Origin: Bifidobacterium callitrichos DSM 23973
Lineage (GTDB): Bacteria > Actinomycetota > Actinomycetes > Actinomycetales > Bifidobacteriaceae
Direction of reading: 5' to 3'
NCBI RefSeq assembly: GCF_000741175.1
Contig: NZ_JGYS01000012.1
Span: forward strand, 1-64,000
DNA: 64,000 bases
In this document: positions 1 through 8,928 of the stretch, piece after piece
How the letters are laid out: every line of letters starts with the position of its first letter
How positions within the stretch are numbered: the stretch's first letter is position 1
Notes under the pieces: model-generated
What the model was told of the DNA's origin: nothing
The model's input: the letters and a program-made list of their open reading frames with translations, nothing else
Databases searched by the model: none
Translations under genes and position numbers: made by a program

Positions 1-315
1 CGGTCTCGGCCCACGGGACAGGCACGGTCCTCACGCCATGCTCCGGGCATGTCACGCGCGGCACGCCGGCATGGATGAACGCCTTGTACTGGAAGAAGTT
101 CAGATGCCGTCCACACGCGCCCGCGCGTGTCATGCACCGGGCACTCGTCCCGCCGGCACCCCGGCTCGGGACAACGGAACCCGCGAGCCCGCCTCGAAAC
201 CGATCCCGATATGCAACTCCTGCCTGCCGTCGTCGCCGTCCCGGAAATCCACCGACTCGACCCTCCAAGGCTCCCGCAACTGAAGCGCGGCCGTGAACAA
301 ACGCGAGGTATCCAT
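1..315 (-). pseudogene. ISL3-family transposase, N-terminal part, frameshifted and cut by the window edge
   Basis: The reading frame starts with MDTSRLFTAALQLREPW and runs for about 45 residues. After a run of three C at 180-182 it leaves frame. The next frame continues the family: a Cys-rich segment (CPEPGCRRDECPVHDTR), then WRHLNFFQYKAFIHAGVPR and a further CPEHGV motif. This is the N-terminal zinc-finger region of ISL3 transposases (established family knowledge). Removing one base from the C run restores one open frame, so this is a +1 frameshift or a sequencing error. The 3' part lies outside the window. A C-terminal remnant of the same family lies near 26.8-27.0 kb. Confidence 0.8.
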
Positions 316-432
316 GCCTCCAACCTACCCGACAGACACCACACCGCACACCATCACCCACCACAAACAGCGAAAGGCCTTTTTTCTTCTATCCTGTGGG
401 CAGTTTTGGATTAGAGAGGAATTTCAAACATC

Positions 433-2259
433 ATGTCTTCACGCGCGTTCGCTGTGCTCAAACGCGCCTCGGCCGGCCTGTGCTCGTCAGCCGCGGCGCT
501 GTTGGCCGTGCTCATGATCGCCGCGCTCGCCGTCGCCCCGTTCGGGGGATCGGCCCGGAACGGTCAGAGCGGCCCGCTGGCGATCCTCGCCCCGCAGACC
601 GCCTCGGCGGCCGAATCGTCGACCAGCTCCGCCACCGACTACGAGTCGTGGACCGCCGTCGCCAAGGCGATGGACAAGCAGCTCAAGTCCGGCGTCAAGG
701 AATACAAGTCCGGCAATACCGCTGGCTCCACCTCCGACTTCATGGCCGCGTACAACTCGATCTACGTGGCCTCCAATTTCACCGCCGTCGTCAGCCAGAC
801 GATCGGCGCCGACAAGCAGGCCGCCCAGCAGCAGGCGTTCCAGGACATCCAGAACCTCTCCTACGTGCCCGGCAACGATGCGCAGATCGATGAGAAGATC
901 GCGGCCCTCACGGCCGACCTCGACGCCACCGGCCAGCAGCTCGACGCCAATGCGCAGCTCGCCAAGCCGCGCGCCTACGCCAAGGCCCTGCAGGATCAGC
1001 TCGCCAAGGAGCGCAAGGAGCTCGACGCCAAAAAGAAGAAGAACCCCGGCAAGGGCAACCGCTCCTGGACCGACGTGGCCAACGAGATGGTCCCGATCCT
1101 CGACAACGCCTACAAGGCGTACGAGAAGGGCGACGGCGCCAAGGGCGCGACCCTCGTCAACAACGCCTACTACCAGTACTACGAGAAGCTCGGCTTTGAG
1201 AAGAACGTGATGAACGCCATCAGCGGCAGCCGCGTCTCCGAGGTCGAATACCAGTTCAAGATGTCCCGCAAGGCGATGAACACCGGCGCCTCCCTCAAAG
1301 AGACCAAGAAGCTCATCGACGACCTGAAGGCCATGCTGGTCAAGGATGCGGGCATCCTCGACGGCGGTGCCGCGGACAAGGAGGGCGGCTTCACCAAGTT
1401 CATCACCAGCGCCGTCGGCCAGTCGTTCATCATCCTCGTGCGCGAGGGTCTTGAGGCGCTGCTGGTCGTGGCCGCCGTGATCGCCTACCTCGTCAAGTCC
1501 GGCAACAGGAAGCTCACCAAGTGGATCTACGTCGGCGTGCTCGTCGGTCTCGCCGGATCCGGCGTCATCGCCGTGATCTTCGGCCTGCTGTTCGGCGGCT
1601 CCGGCCCGCAGCAGGAGATCATGGAGGGCGTGTGCGCGCTCATCGCCATGTGCATGCTGCTGTGGACCAGCAACTGGATGCTCAACAAGAGCTCGGTCGA
1701 GGCATGGAACCGCTACATCAGGACCAAGACCGAAGCGGCCGTCAAGACCGCCTCCTCGCAGGTCGAATCCGGTGAGCAGATCGCGTTCGGCACGGTCGTC
1801 TCGCTCGCGATGCTGAGCTTCCTCGCCGTGTTCCGCGAGGGTGCCGAAACCGTGATCTTCTATGAGTCGATCTACTCGATGAGCCAGGATTCGAAGGGCA
1901 TGTGGACCGGCGGCATCGCCGCGGCCGTCGTGCTCGTCATCATCTTCCTGATCATCCGATTCACGTCGGTGAAGATCCCGATCGGACCGTTCTTCCTCGT
2001 CACGTCGATCCTCATGTCCGTGCTCGTGGTCGTCTTCGCCGGCGGCGGTGTGCACGCGCTGATCGAGGGCGACCTGCTTCCGGCCATCTACCTGCAGGGC
2101 GTGCCAACGAACGACTGGCTCGGCTTCTACCCGTACGTCGAGTGCATCGTGGCGCAGGTGCTTGCCGCCATCGCCGTGATCGCGCTGTTCGTGGTCGGCT
2201 TCATCAAGCAGCGCAGGCTCAAGGCGTCCGCGAACGCCGGAGCCGTTGCCGCGAAGTGA
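433..2259 (+). CDS. FTR1-family high-affinity iron permease with extracytoplasmic N-terminal domain
   Basis: Putative iron permease of the plasma membrane, 608 aa. A hydrophobic signal or anchor (about residues 18-38) is followed by a roughly 290-residue, Lys/Ala-rich extracytoplasmic helical region, then an FTR1-type core of about seven membrane segments. The two REXXE iron-translocation motifs of the family are present: REGLE at residue 337 and REGAE at residue 468. A purine-rich RBS (AGAGAGGA) lies 12 nt before the ATG. It is followed by the P19-type lipoprotein gene, the usual FTR1 partner. Related bifidobacterial FTR1 genes belong to iron-uptake loci; I infer the same role here. No clear Fur or DtxR box was recognised upstream. 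Confidence 0.9.
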   Translation: MSSRAFAVLKRASAGLCSSAAALLAVLMIAALAVAPFGGSARNGQSGPLAILAPQTASAAESSTSSATDYESWTAVAKAMDKQLKSGVKEYKSGNTAGSTSDFMAAYNSIYVASNFTAVVSQTIGADKQAAQQQAFQDIQNLSYVPGNDAQIDEKIAALTADLDATGQQLDANAQLAKPRAYAKALQDQLAKERKELDAKKKKNPGKGNRSWTDVANEMVPILDNAYKAYEKGDGAKGATLVNNAYYQYYEKLGFEKNVMNAISGSRVSEVEYQFKMSRKAMNTGASLKETKKLIDDLKAMLVKDAGILDGGAADKEGGFTKFITSAVGQSFIILVREGLEALLVVAAVIAYLVKSGNRKLTKWIYVGVLVGLAGSGVIAVIFGLLFGGSGPQQEIMEGVCALIAMCMLLWTSNWMLNKSSVEAWNRYIRTKTEAAVKTASSQVESGEQIAFGTVVSLAMLSFLAVFREGAETVIFYESIYSMSQDSKGMWTGGIAAAVVLVIIFLIIRFTSVKIPIGPFFLVTSILMSVLVVVFAGGGVHALIEGDLLPAIYLQGVPTNDWLGFYPYVECIVAQVLAAIAVIALFVVGFIKQRRLKASANAGAVAAK

Positions 2260-2370
2260 CCGGCCGAATCCACCATCCACCCATACAGACTTTCCCCGAG
2301 TAATCGATAATTCAACAACCAACCAATCTGTGAACTCCAATCACAACCCCAACATAGGAGAGAACAAGAA

Positions 2371-3078
2371 ATGATGAAGAACAAGAAGATGGCCGCCCTG
2401 CTCGGCCTGCTGCTCGCCGGTTCGATGACCTTCACGATGGCCGCCTGCGGCTCCTCCAACACCAGCACCGCCGACACGAAGTCGGACTCCTCCTCGCAGT
2501 CCTCCGACTCCTCCAGCTCGGACTCCTCCAGCTCCGATGACGCCGCCGCCTCCGACGCCGGTGCCGGCTTCGAGGAGGTCCCGGTCGGCCCGTCCGGCAC
2601 CGCCGAGGAGCAGGATCAGGAGGTCGGCCCGCTGACCGTCGGCGCCGTCTACTTCCAGCCGATCGACATGGAGCCGTCCTCCATGGGCCTCAAGGCCGCG
2701 GACGCCTCCTTCCACCTCGAGGCCGACATCCACGCCAACGAGAAGGGCACCGAGCTCGGCTACGGCAAGACCGACTTCATCCCGGACCTGACCGTCAACT
2801 ACACGATCATCGACAAGTCCACCGGCAAGGAAGTCGAGGGCGGCACCGCCACCTCCGGTACCTTCATGCAGATGAACGCCTCCGACGGCCCGCACTACGG
2901 CGCCAACGTCAAGCTCGACAAGGCCGGCACCTACCAGCTGAAGCTCTCGATCGAGTCCCCGGCCAAGAAGGGCTGGATGCTCCACGTCGACCCGGAGACC
3001 GGTGTCAAGGGCCGCTTCTGGACCGAGCCGATCGAGGTCACCTTCGACAACTGGGAGTACACCCCGCGTCAGTGGTGA
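2371..3078 (+). CDS. P19/Tp34-family iron-transport lipoprotein
   Basis: Exported metal-binding partner of the FTR1 permease, 235 aa. It has a lipoprotein signal peptide with lipobox MAAC and lipidated Cys26, then a Ser/Asp-rich linker to about residue 60. The beta-sandwich domain that follows contains FHLEADIHANEKG and a later HYGANVKLDKAG segment, typical of the P19/Tp34 (Fe2+ transport) family, whose members bind Cu/Fe through His, Met and acidic residues. The RBS AGGAGAG lies 8 nt upstream. The gene is 111 bp downstream of the permease, and a terminator hairpin follows the stop codon, so the two genes probably form a bicistronic unit. Confidence 0.88.
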   Translation: MMKNKKMAALLGLLLAGSMTFTMAACGSSNTSTADTKSDSSSQSSDSSSSDSSSSDDAAASDAGAGFEEVPVGPSGTAEEQDQEVGPLTVGAVYFQPIDMEPSSMGLKAADASFHLEADIHANEKGTELGYGKTDFIPDLTVNYTIIDKSTGKEVEGGTATSGTFMQMNASDGPHYGANVKLDKAGTYQLKLSIESPAKKGWMLHVDPETGVKGRFWTEPIEVTFDNWEYTPRQW

Positions 3079-3089
3079 GTGCGTAAAGC

Positions 3090-3110
3090 AAACAGCCCGG
3101 TGGGCTGTTT
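3090..3110 (+). terminator. Hairpin terminator after the P19-type gene
   Basis: Perfect 9-bp stem (AAACAGCCC / GGGCTGTTT) with a 3-nt loop, 12 nt after the stop codon. It suggests that transcription from the FTR1 promoter normally ends before the DUF2318/ABC genes. Confidence 0.75.
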
Positions 3111-3200
3111 GTAGCACTCATGGGCGATGCGGCAGCGTCGCCCGGGACAGTCGGCCGAAGGCCGTCCTCCAGTGCACGGCGGAGTGGCCGAGCCGTTAAG

Positions 3201-3219
3201 AAAACGCCAGAGGCGTTTT
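3201..3219 (+). terminator. Second short terminator-like hairpin
   Basis: Perfect 8-bp stem AAAACGCC / GGCGTTTT with loop AGA, followed by TTA. It lies in the gap between the P19-type gene and the DUF2318 gene. Confidence 0.5.
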
Positions 3220-3339
3220 TAGGCGAGGACGAGCGACAGCGAGCCAGAAATGCAGTCGTTCGCGAACGCGAACGTCCGTATTATCGGTGACGATTCGCCG
3301 TTACTATTCCGATCACTCCGCCGCATGACAACCCAACAG

Positions 3340-3367
3340 AGCCCCCTCAACTTCAAGAGGGGGCTTT
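3340..3367 (+). terminator. Terminator-like hairpin upstream of DUF2318 gene
   Basis: Stem GCCCCCTC / GAGGGGGC with an 8-nt loop, followed by TTT. This is the third hairpin in the 435-bp gap 3079-3513, which otherwise holds only a dispersed repeat (3420-3471) and no recognisable gene. The DUF2318/ABC operon may therefore have its own promoter in this gap; I cannot assign one confidently. Confidence 0.5.
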
Positions 3368-3419
3368 CGGCCGATAAGGCGCATAGTATTCTGCGCCCGG
3401 AAGTCCGTTATCGCATTGA

Positions 3420-3471
3420 CTACCCCTCAGACCCGCTTTCGCGGGCCAGCTCCCCTGACAAGGGGAGCCGA
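3420..3471. repeat. Dispersed intergenic repeat, copy 1 (second copy at 48408-48457)
   Basis: A stretch of about 50 bp beginning TACCCCTCAG and ending AAGGGGAGCCG. It contains two adjacent small hairpins: CCCGC-TTTC-GCGGG and CTCCCC-TGAC-AAGGGGAG. A nearly identical copy lies at 48408-48457, and only the first loop differs appreciably. Confidence 0.8.
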
Positions 3472-3513
3472 GGACGCGCAGGACAATCCAAACCCCACAA
3501 GGAAAGGGCGCGA

Positions 3514-4791
3514 ATGCTTGAACAATTCGTTGCGGTGATGCCGGGGACGCTGGCCCCCGCGTTGCTGATCATGTGCCTGAGCGTGATGCTCACGGTCGGC
3601 GAGGGCAAGGACAAGCCGATCAGCTCCCATTGGCGCCTGTGGGGATTCATCCTCGGCACGATCGCGGCGATTGTGTTCGCCACCCTGCGCGCCACCGCCG
3701 TCATCAACCAGCGCACCTTCGTCAACCAGCCGGTCCTCACGGTCGCCGTCGTCGTCGACCTGCTCGCGATCGCCGCGGTGATCGCCTCCCCGTGGATCGT
3801 CAAGGACTGGCGCAAACACGCGATCTGGATGCACCTCGCGAACGCGGTGTCCGCGATCGCGATCGCCCTGACCCTCTTCTACGCCCTGCCGGACGTGATC
3901 CTCCAGCTGACGATCTGGGTGGAGCCGGACGCTCCGGTCTTCACCTCCGACATGCTGCTGCGCGCCCTCGGCTTCCTGCTCGGGCTCGCGATGTCGGCGA
4001 TCGTCGCCCTGATCTTCCGCACGATGCGTTCGACCGCCGTGCGCATCTCGTTCACCGTCGCCTCGGTGCTGATGATGGCGATCCTGTTCATCCAGCACGC
4101 GACCGGCCTGCTGCAGATGATTCAGGCGCACTCCCTGTACTTCCCGCGATTCCTGTTCCAGCCGCTCGTCTTCTCGATCAACCACAACCAGCAGATGATC
4201 ATGGTGCAGGCGCTGGTGTTCGCGATCCCGGCCGTCGCCTCGATGATCGCCGGATTCCGCATGACGACGAAGCCCGAGCCCGGCGTCAACGAGGCGACCG
4301 TGCGCCGTCACAAGGCGTTCCGTCGCCACGCGATCGCCTCGGCCGTGTGGAGCCTCGTCGCGATGATCGGCGTGACTCTGACGCTCACCGTCGGCGTGTC
4401 CGCCACCACCCAGCAGATCACCCTTTCCCCGCCGGAGGACTACTCGTTGAAGGACGGCGTCGCGACGATCACGTTCGCGCAGGTCGAGGACGGCCACCTG
4501 CATCGCTTCGAATACAAGGCGAAGGACGGCACCGAGATGCGCTTCATCATCATCAAGAAGAACGGCGGCGCGTACGGCATCGGTCTCGACGCATGCGAGA
4601 ACTGCGGCGACGCCGGCTACTACGAGAAGGACGGCAAGATCATCTGCAAGAAGTGCGAGGTCGCCATCAACCTGGCGACGATCGGCTTCAAGGGCGGATG
4701 CAACCCGATACCGTTCCCGTTCAAGATGGGCGGCGGCAAGATCACGATCCAAACCGCCGATCTGGACGCGCTGAGCGCCCACTTCCAGTGA
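3514..4791 (+). CDS. DUF2318-containing multi-pass membrane protein
   Basis: 425 aa, start chosen at the ATG preceded by AAGGAAAGG at 3499-3507; an in-frame upstream extension lacks such a site and crosses the repeat and hairpin. Residues 1 to about 300 form roughly nine membrane segments. A C-terminal extracytoplasmic DUF2318 domain carries Cys361-x2-Cys364, Cys378-x2-Cys381 and Cys396, which suggests a metal or Fe-S/redox site. DUF2318 proteins co-occur with FTR1/P19 iron systems and FtsX-type ABC permeases. The role in electron delivery or iron handling is inferred. It heads an operon with the next four genes (spacings 4-57 bp). Confidence 0.82.
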   Translation: MLEQFVAVMPGTLAPALLIMCLSVMLTVGEGKDKPISSHWRLWGFILGTIAAIVFATLRATAVINQRTFVNQPVLTVAVVVDLLAIAAVIASPWIVKDWRKHAIWMHLANAVSAIAIALTLFYALPDVILQLTIWVEPDAPVFTSDMLLRALGFLLGLAMSAIVALIFRTMRSTAVRISFTVASVLMMAILFIQHATGLLQMIQAHSLYFPRFLFQPLVFSINHNQQMIMVQALVFAIPAVASMIAGFRMTTKPEPGVNEATVRRHKAFRRHAIASAVWSLVAMIGVTLTLTVGVSATTQQITLSPPEDYSLKDGVATITFAQVEDGHLHRFEYKAKDGTEMRFIIIKKNGGAYGIGLDACENCGDAGYYEKDGKIICKKCEVAINLATIGFKGGCNPIPFPFKMGGGKITIQTADLDALSAHFQ

Positions 4792-4826
4792 TGCAGTCAG
4801 CGATGCATTGAGACGGAGGCAACATC

Positions 4827-6134
4827 ATGTTCTTTCTGCGTATGATCGCGCGGTCGTTCACGCGTCAGCTGCGTCGGCGACTGCTCATCGCCCTGACCGT
4901 GTGCCTGTCGGCCACGGTGTCGGTGGCGATGCTCGGCGTCGTCTTCGACGTGGGTGACAAGCTCAACGCCGAGCTGTCCACGTACGGCTCGAACATCACC
5001 GTCCAGCCGAAGGCCGACGCGGTGGTCTCCGACCTGTACAACACCGAGGCCGGTGCGGCGGCGGGCGACCAGTCCGACCCGACCGCGTTCCTCAAGGAGT
5101 CGGACGCGCCGAAGATCAAGACGATCTTCTGGGCGTTCAACATCACGAACTTCGCGCCGCAGCTCAACGTGCACGCCACCGTCGACGGCGTGGACGTGCC
5201 GATCGTCGGCACGTGGTTCAACAAGACCCTCAAGCTGGCATCCGGCGAGTCGACCGTGGTCGGCGTCGACGGCATGCGCTCGTGGTGGAAGCTCGACGGC
5301 GCATGGCCGAAGGACGACACCGATCAGGGCGTCATCGGCACGACCCTCGCCGGGAAGCTGGGAGTCAAGACCGGCGACACGATCACCCTCACCAAGAAGA
5401 CCGCCGACGGCAAGACCAACGAGCAGAAGATCAGGCTCACCGGCGTCTACGACTCCGGCGACGACGACAACGGCTCGCTCTACATCGCCTCGTCCACCGC
5501 GCAGGTGCTCGCGAACCTGCCCGACTCGGTCGACAAGATCGAGGTCAAGGCGCTGACCACGCCGGAGAACGATCTGGCGCGCAAGGCCTCGCAGAACCCG
5601 GCCGCGTTGAGCCAGGATGAGTGGGAGACGTGGTACTGCACTGCCTACCCGAGCTCGATCGCCTACCAGATCGAGGAGGTGATTCCGGGGGCCGTCGCCA
5701 AGCAGGTGCGTCAGGTCGCCGCCCTGCAGGGCAACGTGCTGCAGAAGACGCAGGCCGTGATGATCCTGATGACCGCGCTGAGCCTCGTCGCCGCGGCGGT
5801 CGCGGTCGCGAACCTCATGGCCGCGTCGATCTCCGAACGCTCCAGCGAGCTCGCGCTGCTCAAGGCGATCGGCGCGACCGACGGCGCCGTCTCCCGCCTG
5901 ATGCTCGCCGAAACCGCCGCGATCTCGCTCGTCGGCGCGCTCGTCGGCGCGCTGCTCGGCTCCGGCGTCGCGCAGCTCATCGGACAGGTGGTGTTCTCCT
6001 CGGGCATCACGATGCGCCCGATGGTGTTCGTGCTCGTGTTCGTGCTGCTCGCGTTGACCGTGCTCGTCGCCGCATCCTCGTCGATCCGCTCGATTCTGAG
6101 CGTCAAGCCCGCGGAGGTGCTCCATGGACGCTGA
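4827..6134 (+). CDS. FtsX/MacB-type ABC transporter permease (first of pair)
   Basis: 435 aa. One membrane segment lies at residues ~10-35, followed by a large extracytoplasmic domain (~40-300) and three C-terminal membrane segments, the layout of FtsX/MacB permeases. The motif ISERSSELALLKAIGAT before the second membrane segment is typical of the family's cytoplasmic coupling region. The ATG has a GGAGGCAAC RBS. It pairs with the next permease and the ATPase. In other bacteria the same gene set follows FTR1/P19, but the transported substrate is not established from sequence. Confidence 0.86.
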   Translation: MFFLRMIARSFTRQLRRRLLIALTVCLSATVSVAMLGVVFDVGDKLNAELSTYGSNITVQPKADAVVSDLYNTEAGAAAGDQSDPTAFLKESDAPKIKTIFWAFNITNFAPQLNVHATVDGVDVPIVGTWFNKTLKLASGESTVVGVDGMRSWWKLDGAWPKDDTDQGVIGTTLAGKLGVKTGDTITLTKKTADGKTNEQKIRLTGVYDSGDDDNGSLYIASSTAQVLANLPDSVDKIEVKALTTPENDLARKASQNPAALSQDEWETWYCTAYPSSIAYQIEEVIPGAVAKQVRQVAALQGNVLQKTQAVMILMTALSLVAAAVAVANLMAASISERSSELALLKAIGATDGAVSRLMLAETAAISLVGALVGALLGSGVAQLIGQVVFSSGITMRPMVFVLVFVLLALTVLVAASSSIRSILSVKPAEVLHGR

Positions 6135-6191
6135 GTCGGAGCGCGTGATGCGGGGAATCGCAAACGACATCGTGATGGAGGGAGCCGACCT

Positions 6192-7550
6192 ATGACCAAT
6201 ACCGGTATGTTCTTCCGCATGCTCTTCGGCGCGGTGTTCCGCCGCCGTTCGCGTGCGATCATGGCCGTCGTCGCGTCGCTGGTCGGCGCGGCCACGCTGT
6301 TCTGCCTCGCGGCGATCTGCATCGCCGTGCCGCAGCAGATGAACGATGAGATGCGCGCATACGGCGCGAACCTCATCGTCACCCCGACCGGCGAGACGGA
6401 TGATTCGTCATCGTCCGACTCGGCTGGTTCCTCCGCCGCGAAGTCGGGCATCGACGCGGCGATGGTCAAGCACACCACCGAAATGGTGCGCGCCAAGGGC
6501 TCCGCCAAGTACGCGACCTATCGCTACGAGAACGTGCGCGTCAACGCCGCGCCGTACGTGATGGCCGGCGTCGACCCCGCGCAGGTCGAGAACCTCAACC
6601 ACCACTGGAACGTCGAAGGCTCCTGGCCCACCGACGGCAAGGTGCTCATCGGCCGCGACGTCGCCGACGCGCTCAACGCCAAGATCGGCGGTGGCATCAC
6701 CATCGGCTACCGAGCCTCCGACAACGCCTCCTCCTCCTCGGCCTCCGCCGGGACGTCCTCTTCCTCCTCGGCCCAGTCCGGTGCGACGGACTCCTCTTCC
6801 TCGGCCCCCTCTGACGAGGGGGCCGGCTCGGCGAATGCCGAGACCGGGGGAGAGACCTCCGCCCAGCCCACGCAGGACGGCCGCGTCTCCAGCGACATCA
6901 TGGACACCAAGGGCACCGAATTCCGCGTCGCCGGCATCGTCGACACCGGCGGCAGCGAGGATTCGATCATCTACGCGACCAACGCCGACGTCGACAAGCT
7001 CACCGGCGTCACGCGCGGCGTCGACGTGATCGAATACTCCGCCTCCGCATCCGGCGACGACCTCGCCGCCACCGTCAAGTCGATCAACGACATGACCTCG
7101 ATGCACGTCAAGGCGCAGCAGGTCACCAAGATCACCTCCTCCGACACGCGCATCATCACGATGCTGCAGACCCTGTTCTGGATCGTCTCCATCGTCGTGC
7201 TCGTGCTCACCCTCGTCGGCGTCTCCACGACGATCAGCTCGATCGTCTCCCAGCGCAGCTACGAGATCGGCCTGAGGAAGGCGCTCGGCGCATCCAGCGC
7301 CTCCATCGGCGTGGAGTTCTACGTCGAAAGCGCGCTGTACGGCCTGATCGGCGGCCTCATCGGCACCGGCATCGGCTATGCGCTGGCCCGTGTGCTCACC
7401 GGCGTCGTCTTCCAGCGATCGCTGCCCGTCAACTGGCCGCTCGCGATCGGATCGGTGCTCTTCAGCGCGCTGATCGCCGTGCTCGCCTCCATCCCGCCCG
7501 TCTCGCGCGCCTCGCGCATCGACCCCGCCATCGTGCTGCGCGAGGAGTAA
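6192..7550 (+). CDS. FtsX/MacB-type ABC transporter permease with Ser/Ala-rich insertion (second of pair)
   Basis: 452 aa with the same topology as the preceding permease: an N-terminal membrane segment (~16-40), an extracytoplasmic domain, and three C-terminal membrane segments with the coupling motif QRSYEIGLRKALGAS. The extracytoplasmic domain carries a low-complexity insertion of about 55 residues (about 176-232), mostly Ser, Ala, Gly, Thr and Glu, and a smaller Ser/Asp stretch near residues 72-85. These insertions resemble the Ser-rich linkers of the two lipoproteins in this cluster. RBS GGAGGGAG lies upstream. 57 bp separate it from the previous gene and 33 bp from the ATPase. Confidence 0.86.
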   Translation: MTNTGMFFRMLFGAVFRRRSRAIMAVVASLVGAATLFCLAAICIAVPQQMNDEMRAYGANLIVTPTGETDDSSSSDSAGSSAAKSGIDAAMVKHTTEMVRAKGSAKYATYRYENVRVNAAPYVMAGVDPAQVENLNHHWNVEGSWPTDGKVLIGRDVADALNAKIGGGITIGYRASDNASSSSASAGTSSSSSAQSGATDSSSSAPSDEGAGSANAETGGETSAQPTQDGRVSSDIMDTKGTEFRVAGIVDTGGSEDSIIYATNADVDKLTGVTRGVDVIEYSASASGDDLAATVKSINDMTSMHVKAQQVTKITSSDTRIITMLQTLFWIVSIVVLVLTLVGVSTTISSIVSQRSYEIGLRKALGASSASIGVEFYVESALYGLIGGLIGTGIGYALARVLTGVVFQRSLPVNWPLAIGSVLFSALIAVLASIPPVSRASRIDPAIVLREE

Positions 7551-7583
7551 TCGCGCACAATCGCGAAGAACAAAGGAATCATC

Positions 7584-8384
7584 ATGCTGCTTGAACTCGA
7601 TCACATCTCGAAGATCTACGGCGACCTGCACGCCGTGGACGACCTGAACCTCACCGTGCCGCAGGGCGAATGGCTGGCGATCGTCGGCTCGTCCGGCTCC
7701 GGCAAGACCACGCTCATGAACATGATCGGCTGCATGGACTCGCCGTCCAAGGGCTCCGTGAAGCTGGAGGGCCGCAAGCTCGAGGACTTGAACGCCGCGC
7801 AGCTGGCCGACGTGCGCAAGAACATGATCGGACTGGTGTTCCAGAAGTTCTACCTCGTGCCGCATCTGACGGCCGTCGAGAACGTGATGGTCGCCCAGTA
7901 CTACCATTCGGTCGTCGACGAGAAGCAGGCGCTCGAGGCGCTCGATCGCGTCGGACTCAAGGATCGCGCCCACCACCTGCCCGGCCAGCTTTCCGGCGGC
8001 GAGCAGCAGCGCGTGTGCATCGCCCGCGCGCTCATCAACGATCCGAAGCTCATCCTCGCCGACGAGCCGACCGGCAACCTCGACGAGAAGAACGAGAAGA
8101 TCGTCCTTGACCTGTTCCGCCAGCTGCACGATCAGGGCACGACGATCATCGTCGTCACGCACGACGCGCTGGTCGCCAGCTGCGCCGAACGCGAGATCAT
8201 GCTCAACCACGGCGTGCTCGTCGGCGAGAAGTGGAACGATGAGAAGGCCCGCGCCGCATATGAGGCCGAGGGCGGCCGCCCGGCGTTCACCGGCTCCACC
8301 GAGGAGGGAGCCCAGCGCGAGGGCGACCTGCCGATCGGATTTGCCGATCCGACCAAGGCCGCCAAAACCGGCGGTGAGGAGTGA
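7584..8384 (+). CDS. ABC transporter ATP-binding protein (MacB/LolD type)
   Basis: 266 aa ATPase that should drive the two FtsX-type permeases. Walker [10 protein letters not shown] is at residues 35-43, the Q-loop lies in LVFQKFY (~84-90), the signature LSGGEQQR at 136-143, Walker B LILADE at 156-161 and the H-loop His at 193. Residues from about 220 on are a Glu/Gly-rich tail not needed for the fold. RBS AAAGGAA lies upstream. The FMN-binding gene starts 4 bp after the stop codon, so the two are probably translationally coupled. Confidence 0.93.
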   Translation: MLLELDHISKIYGDLHAVDDLNLTVPQGEWLAIVGSSGSGKTTLMNMIGCMDSPSKGSVKLEGRKLEDLNAAQLADVRKNMIGLVFQKFYLVPHLTAVENVMVAQYYHSVVDEKQALEALDRVGLKDRAHHLPGQLSGGEQQRVCIARALINDPKLILADEPTGNLDEKNEKIVLDLFRQLHDQGTTIIVVTHDALVASCAEREIMLNHGVLVGEKWNDEKARAAYEAEGGRPAFTGSTEEGAQREGDLPIGFADPTKAAKTGGEE

Positions 8385-8388
8385 GAAT

Positions 8389-8928
8389 ATGAGCGATAGG
8401 AACGATAAGGCCGTCAAGGCTGTGGCCCTGACCGCCGCCACGCTGGCCCTCTTGGGCGGGGTGGCCGGCTGCGGCGAGTCGAAGGCCACGCCGATGGACG
8501 ACCAGTATTCGGGCAACTCCGGTGAGACCCAGCAGTCCCAGGAGGAGCAGTCGCAGTCCAGCGGCGATGCGGACGCGGGGGCGTCCGACGACTCGTCCTC
8601 GTCCGACGCCGCAAGCGGCAAGGACACCGGCAACTACAAGGACGGCACCTACTCGGTCAACGGCCAGTACGGCCCGGTGGGCGAGGACTCGATCGACGTC
8701 CACTTCACGATCAAGGACCAGAACGTCGAGACGGTCGAGGTGATCGGCCACCCGTTCACGCAGATCTCCAAGCAGCATCAGACCGACTTCGCCAACGCGA
8801 TCAACGGCGTCGTCGACGGCAAGCCGCTCAAGGGGCTCAAGGTCGACAAGGTCGCCGGCGCCAGCTGGACGTCCGACGCCTTCAACAAGGCCCTCGACGT
8901 CGTCCGTCAGCAGGCCTCCGTCCAGTAG
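8389..8928 (+). CDS. FMN-binding-domain lipoprotein
   Basis: 179 aa, last gene of the iron-associated operon. Signal peptide with lipobox GVAGC (lipidated Cys28), a Ser/Asp-rich linker (~30-82), then an FMN_bind domain (~85-178). Residues 156-161, AGASWT, match the end of the flavinylation motif ([S/T]GA[S/T]xx-like) in which Thr161 would carry covalently bound FMN. No Apb/ApbE flavin transferase is in the window. An extracytoplasmic flavoprotein next to FTR1, P19 and DUF2318 suggests a redox step on iron or the transporter; that role is inference. The ATG was chosen because the preceding gene's GAGGAG provides the RBS. Its TAG stop is the first triplet of the inverted repeat at 8926-9099. 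Confidence 0.85.
   Translation: MSDRNDKAVKAVALTAATLALLGGVAGCGESKATPMDDQYSGNSGETQQSQEEQSQSSGDADAGASDDSSSSDAASGKDTGNYKDGTYSVNGQYGPVGEDSIDVHFTIKDQNVETVEVIGHPFTQISKQHQTDFANAINGVVDGKPLKGLKVDKVAGASWTSDAFNKALDVVRQQASVQ

Noticed and set aside
361-432. Fur/DtxR/IdeR box upstream of the iron permease
   Set aside because: No sequence close to the known consensus palindromes could be found by eye, so no operator was called.
487-2340. Long antisense open frame opposite the FTR1 gene
   Set aside because: It is rich in His, Asp, Gly and Arg, as expected for a high-GC shadow frame, and has no start signal or recognisable domain. Similar long antisense frames (for example 6408-8633, 3427-4782 and 59104-61083) were rejected for the same reason.
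3178-3200. tRNA-like start (GGCGGAGTGGCCGAGCCGTTA)
   Set aside because: It resembles a tRNA-Ser/Leu 5' end, but no anticodon arm, T arm or matching acceptor follows.
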